The notes: generated from the letters alone by a model not told the origin. A stretch of 64,000 nucleotides of DNA from Ceratothoa steindachneri (GCA_963969495.1 OZ018320.1:77113813-77177812); one strand, 5' to 3'; shown: positions 45,501 to 50,341, numbered from the stretch's first letter. Numbers and translations are program-made.

Positions 45501-45850
45501 CATTCCACATGAGTATCTGTCAGGGTGGGTTTTAAATAGCGTCCCATGATGGGATTCGAATAGCAGCCTTAGAACCTCCTCGTACGTATGTATTTTGGGC
45601 GTTTGATTCCTTCCCCCTCCCTTTTTGACGTTCTGTTGCGGAGTTCTGATCCTTTATTATTTCCCGAGTGAGAATTCTTCATTTATTCCTATTTTCAGGA
45701 CTAGTAATGACAACACTCACCTCAAAAGAGGGTGACATTATGAGTGTAGTCAATTCCCGCCTCGAAGAACTCACCCCGCTGCTGAAGGAACAATCGGTGA
45801 GCTTCAAGAAGAGCCTGAAGGAGCGCGTGAACAGTGTTTCAGAGGATTAG
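422..45850 (+). CDS. UFL1, E3 UFM1-protein ligase 1 (10 exons, 5' exon missing)
   Basis: UFL1 transfers the ubiquitin-like protein UFM1 to substrates such as ribosomal protein uL24 at the ER membrane, working with DDRGK1 and CDK5RAP3. The spliced reading joins 422-567, 13632-13873, 19109-19298, 19919-20068, 22482-22657, 23027-23752, 26277-26417, 43382-43548, 45161-45372 and 45699-45850. All nine introns are GT-AG and the phase is kept at each junction, giving about 766 codons plus stop; the human protein has about 794. Recognisable stretches follow the family from [10 protein letters not shown] through [27 protein letters not shown] and a lysine-rich acidic segment to FVPQILAFL near the end. 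Introns range from 326 bp to about 17 kb. No internal stop or frameshift was seen, so the gene looks functional. Identification rests on remembered family sequence; no search was run. Confidence 0.95.
857..1250 (+). mobile_element. Tc1-like DNA transposon relic, 5' part
   Basis: The segment starts with a Tc1-type terminal sequence (CAGTCATTGGCAAAAGTTTT), and near 1189-1255 one frame reads [20 protein letters not shown], which resembles the first helix-turn-helix of Tc1 transposases. No right terminal repeat and no catalytic DDE part were found, so this is a 5' fragment. The similarity is short and the call tentative. Confidence 0.4.
1251..1501. other. Intron sequence, AT-rich, unassigned
   Basis: It starts with a CAGGGTGGGCAAATAAAA stretch at about 1279-1296 that could be a worn hAT-type end, but no partner end was found. 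The last 60 bases are GC-richer and may belong to the 5' end of the following retrotransposon. Confidence 0.3.
1819..3804 (+). pseudogene. Retrotransposon gag (ORF1), frameshifted, copy A
   Basis: Three overlapping frames carry parts of one protein: a proline- and serine-rich start (1819-2094), a central part with a basic [10 protein letters not shown] patch (2411-3289), and a CCHC part (3178-3804). The last shows [24 protein letters not shown] and CVNCGEPHP, the cluster of zinc knuckles found in gag of I, R1 and Jockey elements, which binds the element RNA. The frame changes and a missing first cysteine near 3218 show it is not functional. Confidence 0.75.
4066..5313 (+). pseudogene. Apurinic-type endonuclease domain of ORF2, copy A
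   Basis: The domain begins at the sequence reading CNCRGLRAN (about 4087-4116) and shows the family's catalytic signs in order: QET near 4168, GDVNSRH near 4459 and SDHFPIQI near 4747. The enzyme nicks target DNA to prime reverse transcription. There is an early stop just after RAN and a frameshift after about 5160. A 60-bp in-frame duplication lies just after the GDVN motif and is absent from copy H. Confidence 0.75.
4495..4614 (+). repeat. 60-bp tandem duplication inside the endonuclease
   Basis: Two adjacent 60-bp units (4495-4554 and 4555-4614) encode [20 protein letters not shown] and [20 protein letters not shown]. The length is a multiple of three, so the frame is kept. Copy H has one unit. 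Confidence 0.9.
5629..6453 (+). pseudogene. Reverse transcriptase domain of ORF2, copy A
   Basis: A 274-codon open stretch carries the RT core: a CGFRKFHST segment, motif A as FFDLEKAYD (near 5800-5826), motif B as VPQGSVLS (near 5977-6000) and the catalytic motif C as YVDDL (near 6069-6083). The thumb region follows with [18 protein letters not shown]. Catalytic aspartates are present, but the frame does not connect to the endonuclease upstream, and a stop at 6451-6453 cuts it from the RNase H part. Confidence 0.85.
6470..7290 (+). pseudogene. RNase H domain and C-terminal part of ORF2, copy A
   Basis: [20 protein letters not shown] (from about 6500) carries the first catalytic aspartate and [17 protein letters not shown] (from about 6661) a later one; the glutamate expected in AEL reads as ADL here. 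A stop interrupts the sequence near 6785. The part to 7290 contains a CDDCI/HILV-like C-terminal cysteine segment also seen in copy H. RNase H removes the RNA strand after first-strand synthesis. Confidence 0.75.
7441..7497 (+). other. Retrotransposon 3' tail with paired hairpins (copy A)
   Basis: Hairpin 1 is degraded (CTAGATTTAGGCTAG). Hairpin 2 spans 7465-7493, with arms GGCGAC and GTCGCC and an inner TGCC/GGCA stem. The same tail recurs in seven other places in the window. Confidence 0.8.
7499..7520. repeat. (AT)n microsatellite
   Basis: About eleven AT units directly abut the 3' end of copy A, where a poly(A) or short tandem tail would be expected. Confidence 0.9.
7521..7984. other. Intron sequence with small GCGAC palindromes
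   Basis: No gene seen. Inverted repeats AAAGTCGC/GCGACTTT (7693-7700 and 7714-7721) and GCGAC/GTCGC (7769-7773 and 7777-7781) are present. A poly(C) run lies at about 7917-7929. Confidence 0.5.
7985..8380 (+). mobile_element. 5'-truncated retrotransposon 3' end (copy B)
   Basis: Starts within the C-terminal coding region (TGTCCCAGTCTGGGTGAT), continues through the 3' UTR (GGAGGAGGCTGGCCTCCTCC) and ends with hairpin 1 at 8303-8318, hairpin 2 at 8331-8360 and a short A run. It is the same family as copy A. AAGCTCT at 7973-7979 and 8391-8397 is a possible but weak target duplication. Confidence 0.8.
8303..8362 (+). other. Retrotransposon 3' tail with paired hairpins (copy B)
   Basis: Hairpin 1 is perfect (AGCCTA and TAGGCT arms, 8303-8318). 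Hairpin 2 (8331-8360) has two arm changes on the 5' side. Confidence 0.75.
8392..8540 (+). mobile_element. tRNA-derived SINE
   Basis: The head contains an A box (AAGCTTAGTGG, near 8401) and a B box (GGTTCATTCCC, near 8443), and the middle has CTTCTAA where a tRNA-Arg(TCT) anticodon loop would be, so a tRNA-Arg origin is likely. The body continues to about 8540 (CCCCCACAGGGG near 8525). The 3' limit is not clear and no target duplication was found. Confidence 0.55.
8541..8960. other. Intron sequence, unassigned
   Basis: No open frame, repeat or known element recognised. Confidence 0.4.
8961..9049. repeat. Inverted repeat with 20-bp arms
   Basis: The arms 8961-8980 (CCACTTGCACACTGCATTGG) and 9030-9049 are complementary at 19 of 20 positions, with a 49-nt spacer that holds a second small hairpin (GGATG/CATCC). 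It could be a very short foldback element or a transcribed hairpin. Confidence 0.7.
9051..10854. repeat. 43-47 bp minisatellite, four units, split by a Tigger element
   Basis: Units with the core CATATCTGGACTATATT lie at 9051-9097, 9098-9140, 9141-9172 plus 10797-10811, and 10812-10854. The third unit is interrupted by the 1.6-kb Tigger element at a TA. Confidence 0.8.
9173..10796 (-). mobile_element. Tigger (pogo-type) DNA transposon, internally deleted
   Basis: Terminal repeats CAGTGGTACCTCATGA and, inverted, CAGTGATACCTCGTGA are flanked by TA on both sides (9171-9172 and 10797-10798). On the minus strand an N-terminal piece with [16 protein letters not shown] (within 10431-10739), a DDE piece with [10 protein letters not shown] and [14 protein letters not shown] (10150-10398), and an acidic C-terminal piece (9625-9969) belong to a Tigger transposase. 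The three are not one frame, and most of the DNA-binding CENP-B-like part is missing, so the copy is dead. Confidence 0.85.
10855..12563. other. Intron sequence, unassigned
   Basis: AT-rich with no recognised gene. A 13-bp-arm hairpin with a 3-nt loop lies at 11561-11589 (GTAGTGGTACCTG), one mismatch. A poly(C) run is near 11174-11184. Confidence 0.4.
12564..12861. repeat. Foldback (MITE-like) element with about 73-bp arms
   Basis: The arms 12564-12636 and 12788-12861 are imperfect inverted copies: GATGCTACAGC and TATGTGCTAAATTGGA occur on the left and their complements in matching order on the right. The spacer is about 150 bp. No transposase and no clear target duplication seen. Similarity may extend some 20 bp further out. 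Confidence 0.7.
12862..13631. other. Intron sequence with a dispersed repeat fragment
   Basis: Most is unassigned. At 13440-13545 a segment with TTAGTTGCCTTTTATGA and TATTCTTCCTGCCCCA matches a second copy at about 46300-46370 in order and spacing, so it is a dispersed repeat, possibly a SINE central part. The acceptor of exon B is AG at 13630-13631. Confidence 0.45.
13632..13873 (+). CDS. UFL1 exon B
   Basis: The exon completes the split glycine and reads [13 protein letters not shown] through [19 protein letters not shown] to [12 protein letters not shown], closely following the family. The donor is GTAAGT at 13874. It adds 81 residues and ends in phase 0. Confidence 0.95.
13874..14949. 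other. Intron 2 sequence, unassigned
   Basis: AT-rich to about 14430, then more mixed. No element recognised with confidence. Confidence 0.4.
14950..15560 (-). mobile_element. Tigger-like transposase C-terminal relic
   Basis: On the minus strand the frame at 15257-15550 reads [20 protein letters not shown] and an acidic run with [16 protein letters not shown], like the acidic C-terminus of Tigger transposases (compare 9625-9969). A following frame (14888-15229) may continue it. No terminal repeats were found. Confidence 0.45.
15561..16229. other. Intron 2 sequence, unassigned
   Basis: No feature recognised; some of it may be worn retrotransposon ORF1 sequence. Confidence 0.35.
16230..17530 (+). 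mobile_element. Degraded, internally deleted retrotransposon copy (C)
   Basis: It begins with ORF1 sequence (compare 16250-16320 with 28857-28925), jumps at a poly(T) near 16370 to the end of RT, and continues through the RNase H region (VPAHVGN near 17180) to the C-terminal segment. It is full of stops and belongs to the copy A family. Confidence 0.7.
17531..18575 (+). mobile_element. Degraded retrotransposon copy (D)
   Basis: Restarts at the RT thumb (TACAGATGCAGGTTTTATGG), passes RNase H ([18 protein letters not shown] at 18120-18173) and ends in the tail hairpins (18490-18504 and 18515-18544) and an A-rich stretch. It follows copy C directly. Confidence 0.75.
18488..18552 (+). other. Retrotransposon 3' tail with paired hairpins (copy D)
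   Basis: Hairpin 1 is GCCCAGTAGTAGGCT; hairpin 2 has arms GCGACTTTTGCC and GGCAGTCGC. The tail AGATGGG follows. Confidence 0.8.
18576..19035 (+). mobile_element. Degraded retrotransposon 3' end (copy E)
   Basis: A third head-to-tail fragment starts in the C-terminal coding region just after the A-rich end of copy D and ends in a strongly worn tail (CACCAGATGGGC then an A run at 19018-19030). It lies 73 bp before exon C. Confidence 0.7.
19109..19298 (+). CDS. UFL1 exon C
   Basis: Reads [20 protein letters not shown], then [20 protein letters not shown] and ends in QQNLFF, following the family. Acceptor AG at 19107-19108, donor GTGAGT at 19299, end in phase 1. Confidence 0.95.
19299..19918. 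other. UFL1 intron 3, unassigned
   Basis: 620 bp with no recognised element. The acceptor is GGCAG at 19914-19918. Confidence 0.6.
19919..20068 (+). CDS. UFL1 exon D
   Basis: Completes a split asparagine and reads [15 protein letters not shown] then [20 protein letters not shown] and QNGYL. Donor GTAAGG at 20069, phase 1. The first third is more divergent from the human protein than the rest. Confidence 0.93.
20069..20559. other. UFL1 intron 4 sequence, unassigned
   Basis: No feature recognised. At 20555-20595 a short frame reads [10 protein letters not shown], which looks like motif C of another non-LTR RT, but the fragment is too short to classify. Confidence 0.4.
20560..20790 (+). mobile_element. 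Retrotransposon fragment (copy F1)
   Basis: From about 20596 it matches the C-terminal region of the copy A family (TTCGGCACATTCTTGTTGA near 20645). Short and worn. Confidence 0.5.
20791..21124. other. UFL1 intron 4 sequence, unassigned
   Basis: Nothing recognised. Confidence 0.35.
21125..21680 (+). mobile_element. Degraded retrotransposon RNase H region (copy F2)
   Basis: Collinear with 6665-7180 of copy A: the SDSQSAL region, the wing near GCCATGTGAGGAGTGAC, and the C-terminal segment with CTGAATATCCCAGTCTGTG. Many stops; no 3' tail. Confidence 0.6.
21681..22481. other. UFL1 intron 4, G/T-rich, unassigned
   Basis: Its base bias (G and T on +) resembles that of the antisense relic at 25030-26145, so a worn antisense element is possible, but no motif is clear. 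Confidence 0.35.
22482..22657 (+). CDS. UFL1 exon E
   Basis: Completes the split glutamate of GYLE and reads [20 protein letters not shown] then [20 protein letters not shown]. The frame stays open beyond the donor GTGAGT at 22658, but the family sequence ends here and resumes in exon F. Phase 0. Confidence 0.93.
22658..23026. other. UFL1 intron 5
   Basis: 369 bp, no element seen. The acceptor is TTTCAG ending at 23026. Confidence 0.7.
23027..23752 (+). CDS. UFL1 exon F (largest)
   Basis: 242 codons. The start reads [20 protein letters not shown], then [18 protein letters not shown] lysine-rich, glycine-rich and acidic segment ([36 protein letters not shown], about 23313-23470) corresponds to the disordered basic region of vertebrate UFL1. 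It ends with [19 protein letters not shown] and [10 protein letters not shown]. The donor is GTGAGT at 23753; the open frame beyond is intron. Confidence 0.96.
23753..24476. other. UFL1 intron 6 sequence, unassigned
   Basis: Nothing recognised. Confidence 0.4.
24477..24831 (+). mobile_element. 5'-truncated retrotransposon 3' end (copy G)
   Basis: Begins in the last coding codons (CTTGTACTTGGGATGTGTTC), passes the 3' UTR and ends with hairpin 1 at 24745-24760, hairpin 2 at 24774-24801 and an 11-base A run. Confidence 0.8.
24743..24831 (+). other. Retrotransposon 3' tail with paired hairpins (copy G)
   Basis: AGCCTAATATTAGGCT is a perfect palindromic hairpin 1; hairpin 2 has one base lost in the right arm. 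Confidence 0.75.
25030..26145 (-). mobile_element. CR1-like non-LTR retrotransposon RT relic, antisense
   Basis: Reading the minus strand from about 26128 down gives in order [22 protein letters not shown], a CR1-type HYTQ segment, a broken domain A near 25740, NGVPW (from NGVPQG) near 25600 and [10 protein letters not shown] (from the YADD motif) near 25505. The order matches an RT core, with several frameshifts and stops. The catalytic YADD reads YADA. Exact family not determined. Confidence 0.6.
26222..26239. repeat. (TG)n microsatellite before exon G
   Basis: About eight TG units, about 40 bp upstream of the acceptor of exon G. Confidence 0.85.
26277..26417 (+). CDS. UFL1 exon G
   Basis: 47 codons reading [20 protein letters not shown] then [20 protein letters not shown] and ending KKISPE. 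Acceptor CACAG ending 26276; donor GTATGT at 26418. Phase 0. A retrotransposon begins 15 bases after the exon end. Confidence 0.94.
26420..26431 (+). repeat. 12-bp target-site duplication, left copy
   Basis: ATGTAAAGCATT here is repeated exactly at 35888-35899, flanking copy H. It starts right after the donor GT. Confidence 0.9.
27331..28725 (+). pseudogene. Retrotransposon gag (ORF1), frameshifted, copy H
   Basis: Two frames: a serine/proline-rich start with KKKRTKKTR (27331-28005), and a C-terminal part (28144-28725) with three knuckles [25 protein letters not shown] and CVNCGEPHP. The knuckles are more complete than in copy A. Confidence 0.75.
29401..30508 (+). pseudogene. ORF2 linker and RT start, copy H
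   Basis: Open stretches at 29401-29742, 29864-30079 and 30006-30341 carry the region between endonuclease and RT ([20 protein letters not shown]) and the RT start ([27 protein letters not shown]). A motif A remnant [10 protein letters not shown] lies near 30400, then the L2-like insertion begins. Confidence 0.7.
31028..32330 (-). pseudogene. RT domain of the L2-like element
   Basis: The open pieces 32330-31962 and 31579-31028 on the minus strand carry the [22 protein letters not shown] in the first and a C-terminal palm and thumb with [20 protein letters not shown] and [18 protein letters not shown] in the second. The catalytic motif between them is scrambled by frameshifts. Confidence 0.7.
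32350..33348 (-). pseudogene. Endonuclease domain of the L2-like element
   Basis: 332-codon frame with LGISETWL (catalytic glutamate), [21 protein letters not shown] (catalytic aspartate and asparagine) and [13 protein letters not shown]. The expected SDHY motif is not in this frame but in a neighbouring one near 32790 ([12 protein letters not shown]), so a frameshift disables it. The linker then gives [13 protein letters not shown], found between endonuclease and RT in CR1/L2 elements. Confidence 0.8.
33881..33990. repeat. 57-bp tandem duplication
   Basis: AGGAGTCAATAATAGGGAT starts at 33881 and again at 33938, near the 5' end of the L2-like element, where tandem 5' UTR units are common in non-LTR elements. 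Confidence 0.85.
34168..35100 (+). pseudogene. RT end of copy H, after the insertion
   Basis: Resumes at the host sequence GTCCTCAGTGTCATACTC (motif B onward), with YVDDLSIS near 34264-34287 and thumb sequence to about 34650. Continues through the region missing in copy A (34700-35090, [20 protein letters not shown]). Confidence 0.75.
35097..35800 (+). pseudogene. RNase H domain and ORF2 C-terminus of copy H
   Basis: An open frame reads [20 protein letters not shown], then [15 protein letters not shown] and [20 protein letters not shown], giving the D-E-D order of RNase H catalytic residues. After 35375 the sequence jumps to the cysteine-containing C-terminus, so the histidine-bearing part is deleted. 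Confidence 0.8.
35802..35887 (+). other. Retrotransposon 3' tail with paired hairpins (copy H)
   Basis: Hairpin 1 is AGCCTAGTAGTAGGCT (35802-35817); hairpin 2 (35829-35857) has intact GGCGACT and AGTCGCC arms. The tail then reads AGATGGGCTACC and an A-rich end AATGAAAATAAAATAA before the target duplication. Confidence 0.85.
35888..35899 (+). repeat. 12-bp target-site duplication, right copy
   Basis: ATGTAAAGCATT, identical to 26420-26431. Confidence 0.9.
35900..36429 (-). mobile_element. tRNA-derived SINE head within unassigned intron sequence
   Basis: On the minus strand 36049-36059 reads GGGTTCGAAGCC, a perfect B box, and 36082-36100 has an A-box-like TAAATGGTAAAGTAGGC. The SINE body would extend left toward 35900. 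The remaining sequence to 36429 is unassigned. Confidence 0.5.
36430..36595. other. Possible DNA-transposon end
   Basis: TTAGGGTGGTCCAAAAG at 36444-36460 matches the end-like sequence TTAGGGTGGTCCAAAAA at 56814-56830. No other homology between the two sites was confirmed. Confidence 0.35.
36596..36925. repeat. 165-bp tandem duplication of ATT-rich simple sequence
   Basis: CTACTTTAACTTTTCATTAT starts at 36596 and at 36761. Both units are dominated by TATTATTAG-like triplets. Confidence 0.85.
36926..37279. other. Intron 7 sequence, unassigned
   Basis: Nothing recognised. Confidence 0.4.
38652..38659 (+). promoter_or_regulatory. TATA box in the LTR
   Basis: TATAAATA in a GC-rich setting (GGACCCCGGGCTATAAATAAG) with a candidate start 25-30 bp downstream. 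It would give the LTR a promoter inside UFL1 intron 7, pointing in the gene direction. Confidence 0.5.
39700..39723. repeat. (AT)n microsatellite in the LTR
   Basis: About twelve AT units. Confidence 0.85.
41502..43381. other. Intron 7 end, mostly unassigned, with RT remnants
   Basis: At about 42100-42250 a broken frame reads [20 protein letters not shown] and then [18 protein letters not shown], the motif C to thumb region of a non-LTR RT. At 42485-43020 a further run looks like its C-terminal part ([16 protein letters not shown]). The rest is AT-rich. The acceptor of exon H is AG at 43380-43381. Confidence 0.45.
43382..43548 (+). CDS. UFL1 exon H
   Basis: Reads [17 protein letters not shown], then [20 protein letters not shown] and [11 protein letters not shown], following the family after a 17-kb intron. 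The methionine is internal, not a start. Donor GTAAGT at 43549, phase 2. Confidence 0.93.
43549..45160. other. UFL1 intron 8 with a non-LTR C-terminal remnant
   Basis: At 43770-44010 the + strand matches the C-terminal end of a non-LTR RT (broken frames with SGHIKRM-like and [10 protein letters not shown] sequence), similar in kind to 42640-42860. The rest, 44011-45160, is unassigned. The acceptor is TTCAG ending 45160. Confidence 0.4.
45161..45372 (+). CDS. UFL1 exon I
   Basis: Completes a split lysine and reads [40 protein letters not shown], then [14 protein letters not shown] and LLYEYQ, a well-conserved C-terminal part. Donor GTGAAA at 45373, phase 1. Confidence 0.95.
45373..45698. other. 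UFL1 intron 9
   Basis: 326 bp, no element seen. Acceptor TTTCAG ending 45698. Confidence 0.7.
45699..45850 (+). CDS. UFL1 exon J (last coding exon)
   Basis: Completes a split glycine and reads [12 protein letters not shown], then [20 protein letters not shown] and a charged end to the stop TAG at 45848-45850. The C-terminus is weakly conserved in the family but keeps the EL..L...V..K pattern. Confidence 0.92.
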
Positions 45851-46018
45851 GACGCCGCAAACGGCAACTCGCCATCCGTCCACCCATCCTTTTTTGCCCA
45901 GTGTTGGAAGAAGAATGAAACCTAACGATGCCTTCATGTTCTATTACAATCGCTTCTCTTCGCCCACTTACATGATTGATTTTCGAGGGAGATTCTACTT
46001 GGGTTACCACCGATTAAA
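45851..46018 (+). other. Probable UFL1 3' UTR
   Basis: ATTAAA at 46013-46018 is a candidate poly(A) signal; a second ATTAAA is at 46071-46076. Which is used cannot be told from the sequence. Confidence 0.45.
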
Positions 46019-46099
46019 GCATTGATCATAACTCAGTAGGACCCTTAACGTGGGACCTGAACCACAGAGCATTAAAGCCGTATCATTGACCCGTTTGGC

Positions 46100-46380
46100 G
46101 ACTATCCATACCCAGTGTAGCTTAGCGGTGAGGAGCGGGTTTGTTTCCACTCTGCTACATCGTCTCCCTTAACATTTTATCGTCGTCTTCAGCCGCTTTC
46201 TCAAAACGTGGGGTGTTTGGGGCATCAGCAGCACCGTTATAACTGGAATGTCGCGCGGGCAGGAACATAAACTCAAACGCGGCGGCCCAGGCCAGCAGCC
46301 ATTATCCAGGTTTAGTTGCCTTTTACGAAACTACAGAACACTGTTTGGGTATTTTTCATCCCCCCACATACAGATAGCAT
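46100..46380 (+). mobile_element. SINE-like element
   Basis: A tRNA-like head with GTAGCTTAGCGGTGAGGAGC (A box) and GGTTTGTTTCC (imperfect B box) lies at 46117-46160. The segment 46300-46370 with TTTAGTTGCCTTTTACGA and TATTTTTCATCCCCCCAC matches 13440-13545. Such GTTGCC/GTCGCC-TTTTACGA domains occur in the middle of several animal SINE families; I cannot name which. Confidence 0.45.
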
Positions 46381-46583
46381 AACTCGCATTCATCCCCCTC
46401 CCCGCTTCTAATTTGGTTGTTTTGTTTGTTTTTTATTCAAAGCGCATAAAATACTGCCTCATCATTTTGCTTTTATTAAATAATTATAATCTTCTGACAG
46501 TGAACGAAAAACAAATTCTAATATTTGAAGAGAACATATTAAAAAATATCATGTTTGTAAATATTCAGCTGTTTAGTAATAAT
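46381..46583. other. Intergenic sequence, unassigned
   Basis: Nothing recognised. Confidence 0.4.
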
Positions 46584-47323
46584 GGGGCCTGGAAGGCAAT
46601 ATTCCTTCACTGGAATTTCCGCGGACTCTGGGTCAACTGAGAGGAGCTGCGGAGGCTAGTCTTTCCTTCCCCGCTGGCCACGTGCTCCCTGCTGAAGGCT
46701 GCCAACTAGACTTTACATCCAGAGGCGGAGAACCTTTCAACGACAAGTTTACATTGAGTAAGTTGAGTTCCGCTCTCGCTTTGTGCGCGGACACCTCCAC
46801 CCTTGTTCCGGACGATGTCTCGTATGCCATGACTCGACACCTGGGTGACCGAGGTATGCCCTTTCTGTTAGTTTTGTTCAACAGGATCTGGACGAGGGAA
46901 TCTTTCCAGAATGATGGCAATGGATACACTAGCTGTTTTTCGCCAAATTTCTCTAAGACCACGTTTGCAAATTGTTTAATATTAGGTTTGCATATTTTCT
47001 GAACAGGATGCCACCTTTCTCCCACGTAGTGCGGCTTCCGCAAGTTCCACTCCACGTTGGATGTTCTAATCCGACTCAAAGTCTATTTTCCCGTCTCTGG
47101 GTCTGCCATAACAGATTTTTAGAGCCTTGTTGCCCTGGAGGACGTTGGCCTCCATCATTTTATTTGACTCGTGTTGATCTCGATCCCTCCGCCGGAGCGT
47201 GCTTTCTTTTATCGTTTTGTTTTTTTGCCTATTTTTTATTTAGCCCAGTATTAGTCTTGAGGTTGAGTACGGCGACTTCTGCCCTTATAGACATTCGCTA
47301 GATAGGCGCTATTAAAAAAAAAA
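46584..47323 (+). mobile_element. Internally deleted retrotransposon (copy J)
   Basis: Starts at the ORF2 beginning (GIFLHWNFRG-like), jumps to the region before RT (AACCTTTCAACGACAAGTTT), then RT start, then the 3' UTR and a worn hairpin tail at 47241-47300 with a poly(A). Same family, after the UFL1 gene. Confidence 0.75.
47241..47323 (+). other. Retrotransposon 3' tail, worn hairpins (copy J)
   Basis: GGCGACTTCTGCCC is intact, but the right arm has changed to ACATTCGCTAG; an A run follows. Confidence 0.6.
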
Positions 47324-49480
47324 TGCATTCTTTGACTATCACAAAGTCCGCAAGGGTGAGATTCTCGGAGAAAACAGGATCCCGGTGCTAAGGGGTGATT
47401 CTTGCCCTGCAGACAGATATAGTATGGAAATAAAGCAGCGGAGGCGGATCCGGAACCAACTCTTAGCCTTCCCCATACCGTGAATTTTACATATCCCACG
47501 TGGAACTTGGACCAGGGGAGTGAAGGGTCCTGGGCTAGGAAGGAAGAGAGAAGGAGCAGACGAAGGCTTTGTAAGGACCAAGATATTGCGGTCCACACGT
47601 AAGCTCGCATTACACCGATGAAGTTCCAGTAACGACGGCCCTCAAAAGGGAAGGTTCCCAGACAGTGAAGGAGCAAGCGCTCCTTTCATTCGACCACTTT
47701 ACGGACAGTCCGAACCCGTGTGTTCCCTGAGCCAATCCAAAATCATATAACTTCCTCGGCCCATTTCTCGTAATGTTAACTACGGTCACATTTAGCAGTC
47801 GTGTGTGGTTCGCAGCTGAGAGTAGAAGTATGATGATGTGCCGATCAATTTGGATCGGTGTTCATCAACGCTACTAAAAACGATCAGGTTATGCTCTTAT
47901 TCAGCACAAAGCCATCCATCATTTTTTTTAGGGATGTGGTGATAAAACTATAAAATATCCTAGAAAAAATAAGTTAATTATTAATGAGAAATAAAATACG
48001 TACAAAAGAATTGAGTTCGATGATAAAAGCGATACTTATTTTTATTGTTACTTTATGACAAATGATATTGAAAACCCTGTATACTTTTTGCTAGAATTTA
48101 TCTTATTACGATAATGAAGGGGAAAGAAAAAAGTTACAGCTCTCCTCCTGCCGCTCATGGAAAGCGTTCACTCAATTGCTTCATTCTCTATATCAACCAA
48201 AGCGCCTCAATTTCCTCACTTAGGTTGGATTTCCCGAGCTCGGTCCCCAAATACACGGCGTCTCATCTACTTGGAATTCTCCGCACTTGTTCAGGCGGTG
48301 TAAAACTTTTATATTCATAGTGCAGAAACATTTTCGCAGTTCTTACCATTCGGTTACCATCACAAACTATTGTACATTTTGACTATCGAATCAATATACA
48401 TGTATTTACCCGAGGCGGTGGAGTGTCTTTTTCAAACAATTGGTTGTCCGCTGTTAGGCGATTTTAGAACACCACAACACTAGTCAATTAATTATACCAG
48501 CATCAAAGCACATGTCCATGGAACTTCATTTTTTTATGATTAAAGTCTACATAATCCCATGATAAGCAAATAAACTGGTGGGTTTTGTTTGATGACAAAA
48601 GACCTTTGCCCAACAAGCGAGAGAACCCCTCTGACATTACCCACGAGGTATCAACCAAAACGGAATCTAGCAGTGGGCGAATTAGAAAGCATTTCGGAGG
48701 TCATGTAGTCAAAGACCCGAATCCATGCGTTAGACGTCACCTCGAAAGTCTTCCCGCTCTCCACTTCCCAGATGTTTACGGTGAATATTGGGGTCATAGA
48801 GCAAAAGCAGACTAGTAGAAGGCGTTTGTACTTGATCTGCGCGTTATCAATTTGTTTTTAGTATTGTTATTTTTTTAAGTTTGTGGGGTTAAGGATTTTT
48901 TTTACATGGAAGACATGTTCTTAAAAAATATACATACATGGATTTTTATTTCATCTTTACTCCGTTTGGCGCTTCAGAATTTTCAAGGTCAGGATACCTA
49001 TTCTCCATTCATTCGCACTTAAACAATTAAGCGGGAAAATAACAAAGGCATGCCTATAAAAGTTTTTGAAAAGTTCGGAAACAAATTACCGGCTTTAAGA
49101 TAAGCGAAGACGTACTAGTTGTGCATTCTTTCTAGTAGACAACTAGGGACGCTAGTTCTCATGTGGTACAAATTCTCTTCATGAGTGATTTAAAGTGACT
49201 CTACTCTTTGAGGTTAAATTAATACCATTGCAGTCTGTTTTGCGTTTTTATTTCTTTTTTCTGCCTTTGTATTTTGTTCATTCACTCTTATGTCCCATTC
49301 ATCTCATCTTGTCTGAATGAATTCCACCGGTTGAAAGAGGCAGTTATTACTTTCCATAGGAAAAAAAATCCACTTGGTCGCCTGGTATATTCAAAGGTCT
49401 TTGCAATTACCTCTAGTAGTGCTACCAAGAAGAAGAAGAATCTTCGAACATGTTCCTTATCGCGGAAGGAACAAGAATGG
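47324..49480. other. Intergenic sequence, unassigned
   Basis: No gene or element recognised with confidence. A self-complementary GGAGCAAGCGCTCC lies at about 47668-47681. Confidence 0.4.
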
Positions 49481-49598
49481 CAGAATATGACAGAACTCTG
49501 GTGTAGGTCAACAGTGATTATATATTATTTGGAGCAGAATATGACAGAACTCTGGTGTAGGTCACAGTGATTATATATTATTTGGAGCAGAATATACG
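49481..49598. repeat. 54-bp tandem duplication
   Basis: CAGAATATGACAGAACTCTG starts at 49481 and 49535, with a third partial start at 49588; the units differ by one base. Confidence 0.9.
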
Positions 49599-50341
49599 CC
49601 GCTAACCGCGGTTGTAGTGTTTGACTGAATGAATGTGTGGATGCTAGTGCGTGTTCGAGGTTTGACTTGGGATTTTTGTAGTCGCGGTGTACCGGTCCTA
49701 CCTCACAGGGGTGCGACGTTCCGTGGTTGAATTGCGCTAAGTTGGATGCTGTGGTTCTCAGGACAGCGGCTGCCTAGCGCGAGACTGGCCCCCACCCTAA
49801 ATAATATGGAGAACCAGGCACTGGCTTCGCTACTAAGATTAAAATCTAAAAAAAAAGCAGCCATGGTTAAATTTTTATAAATTTTCTGAACTTCGCCAAT
49901 TATAATAATTTTAAAAAGGAACTCTAAAATAAATTTTTCCCTGTTTTAAAATATCGCGTTGTTAAATTATAGTTATAGAAGATATAAAAATAAATTTTCG
50001 GAACTTCATTTGTAATTGTTTGGGTTTTTAAAACTTCACAAAATTTCGATACTTATATATATTTCTGAAATTCACCATTTTGTATTTTGATATTCTAAAA
50101 GAATTATTAGAAATAACCGATAAAAAAAAACTAAACTTAGATGAAATTTTTATTCAAATACTCAAAAAAACCCCTTAAATTATAGAGTTAGTGATGAAAA
50201 ATATACCAAAAACTACGGAGAAGTTTTCGACTTCTGCTCCTCGTGTTTCTGGATCTCGTTTCAGTCCTCACCTTAGATCCATTTTCCTCAGAGGTGCATG
50301 GCTGGGAGGACCCAACCGAAAAAAGTGAGTTTAGATTTGGA
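49599..50341. other. Intergenic sequence, unassigned
   Basis: GC-richer to 49830, then strongly AT-rich; the AT-rich part may be the body of the element ending at 50372. Confidence 0.4.

Noticed and set aside
422..45850. UFL1 as a pseudogene
   Set aside because: No stops, all splice sites consensus, all phases kept.
47339..47700. Coding remnant downstream of copy J
   Set aside because: Both strands have fairly open frames but I could not match either to a known protein.
48585..48815. 76-codon + frame as a gene
   Set aside because: No recognised similarity, no promoter or splice signals, length within chance for this base composition.
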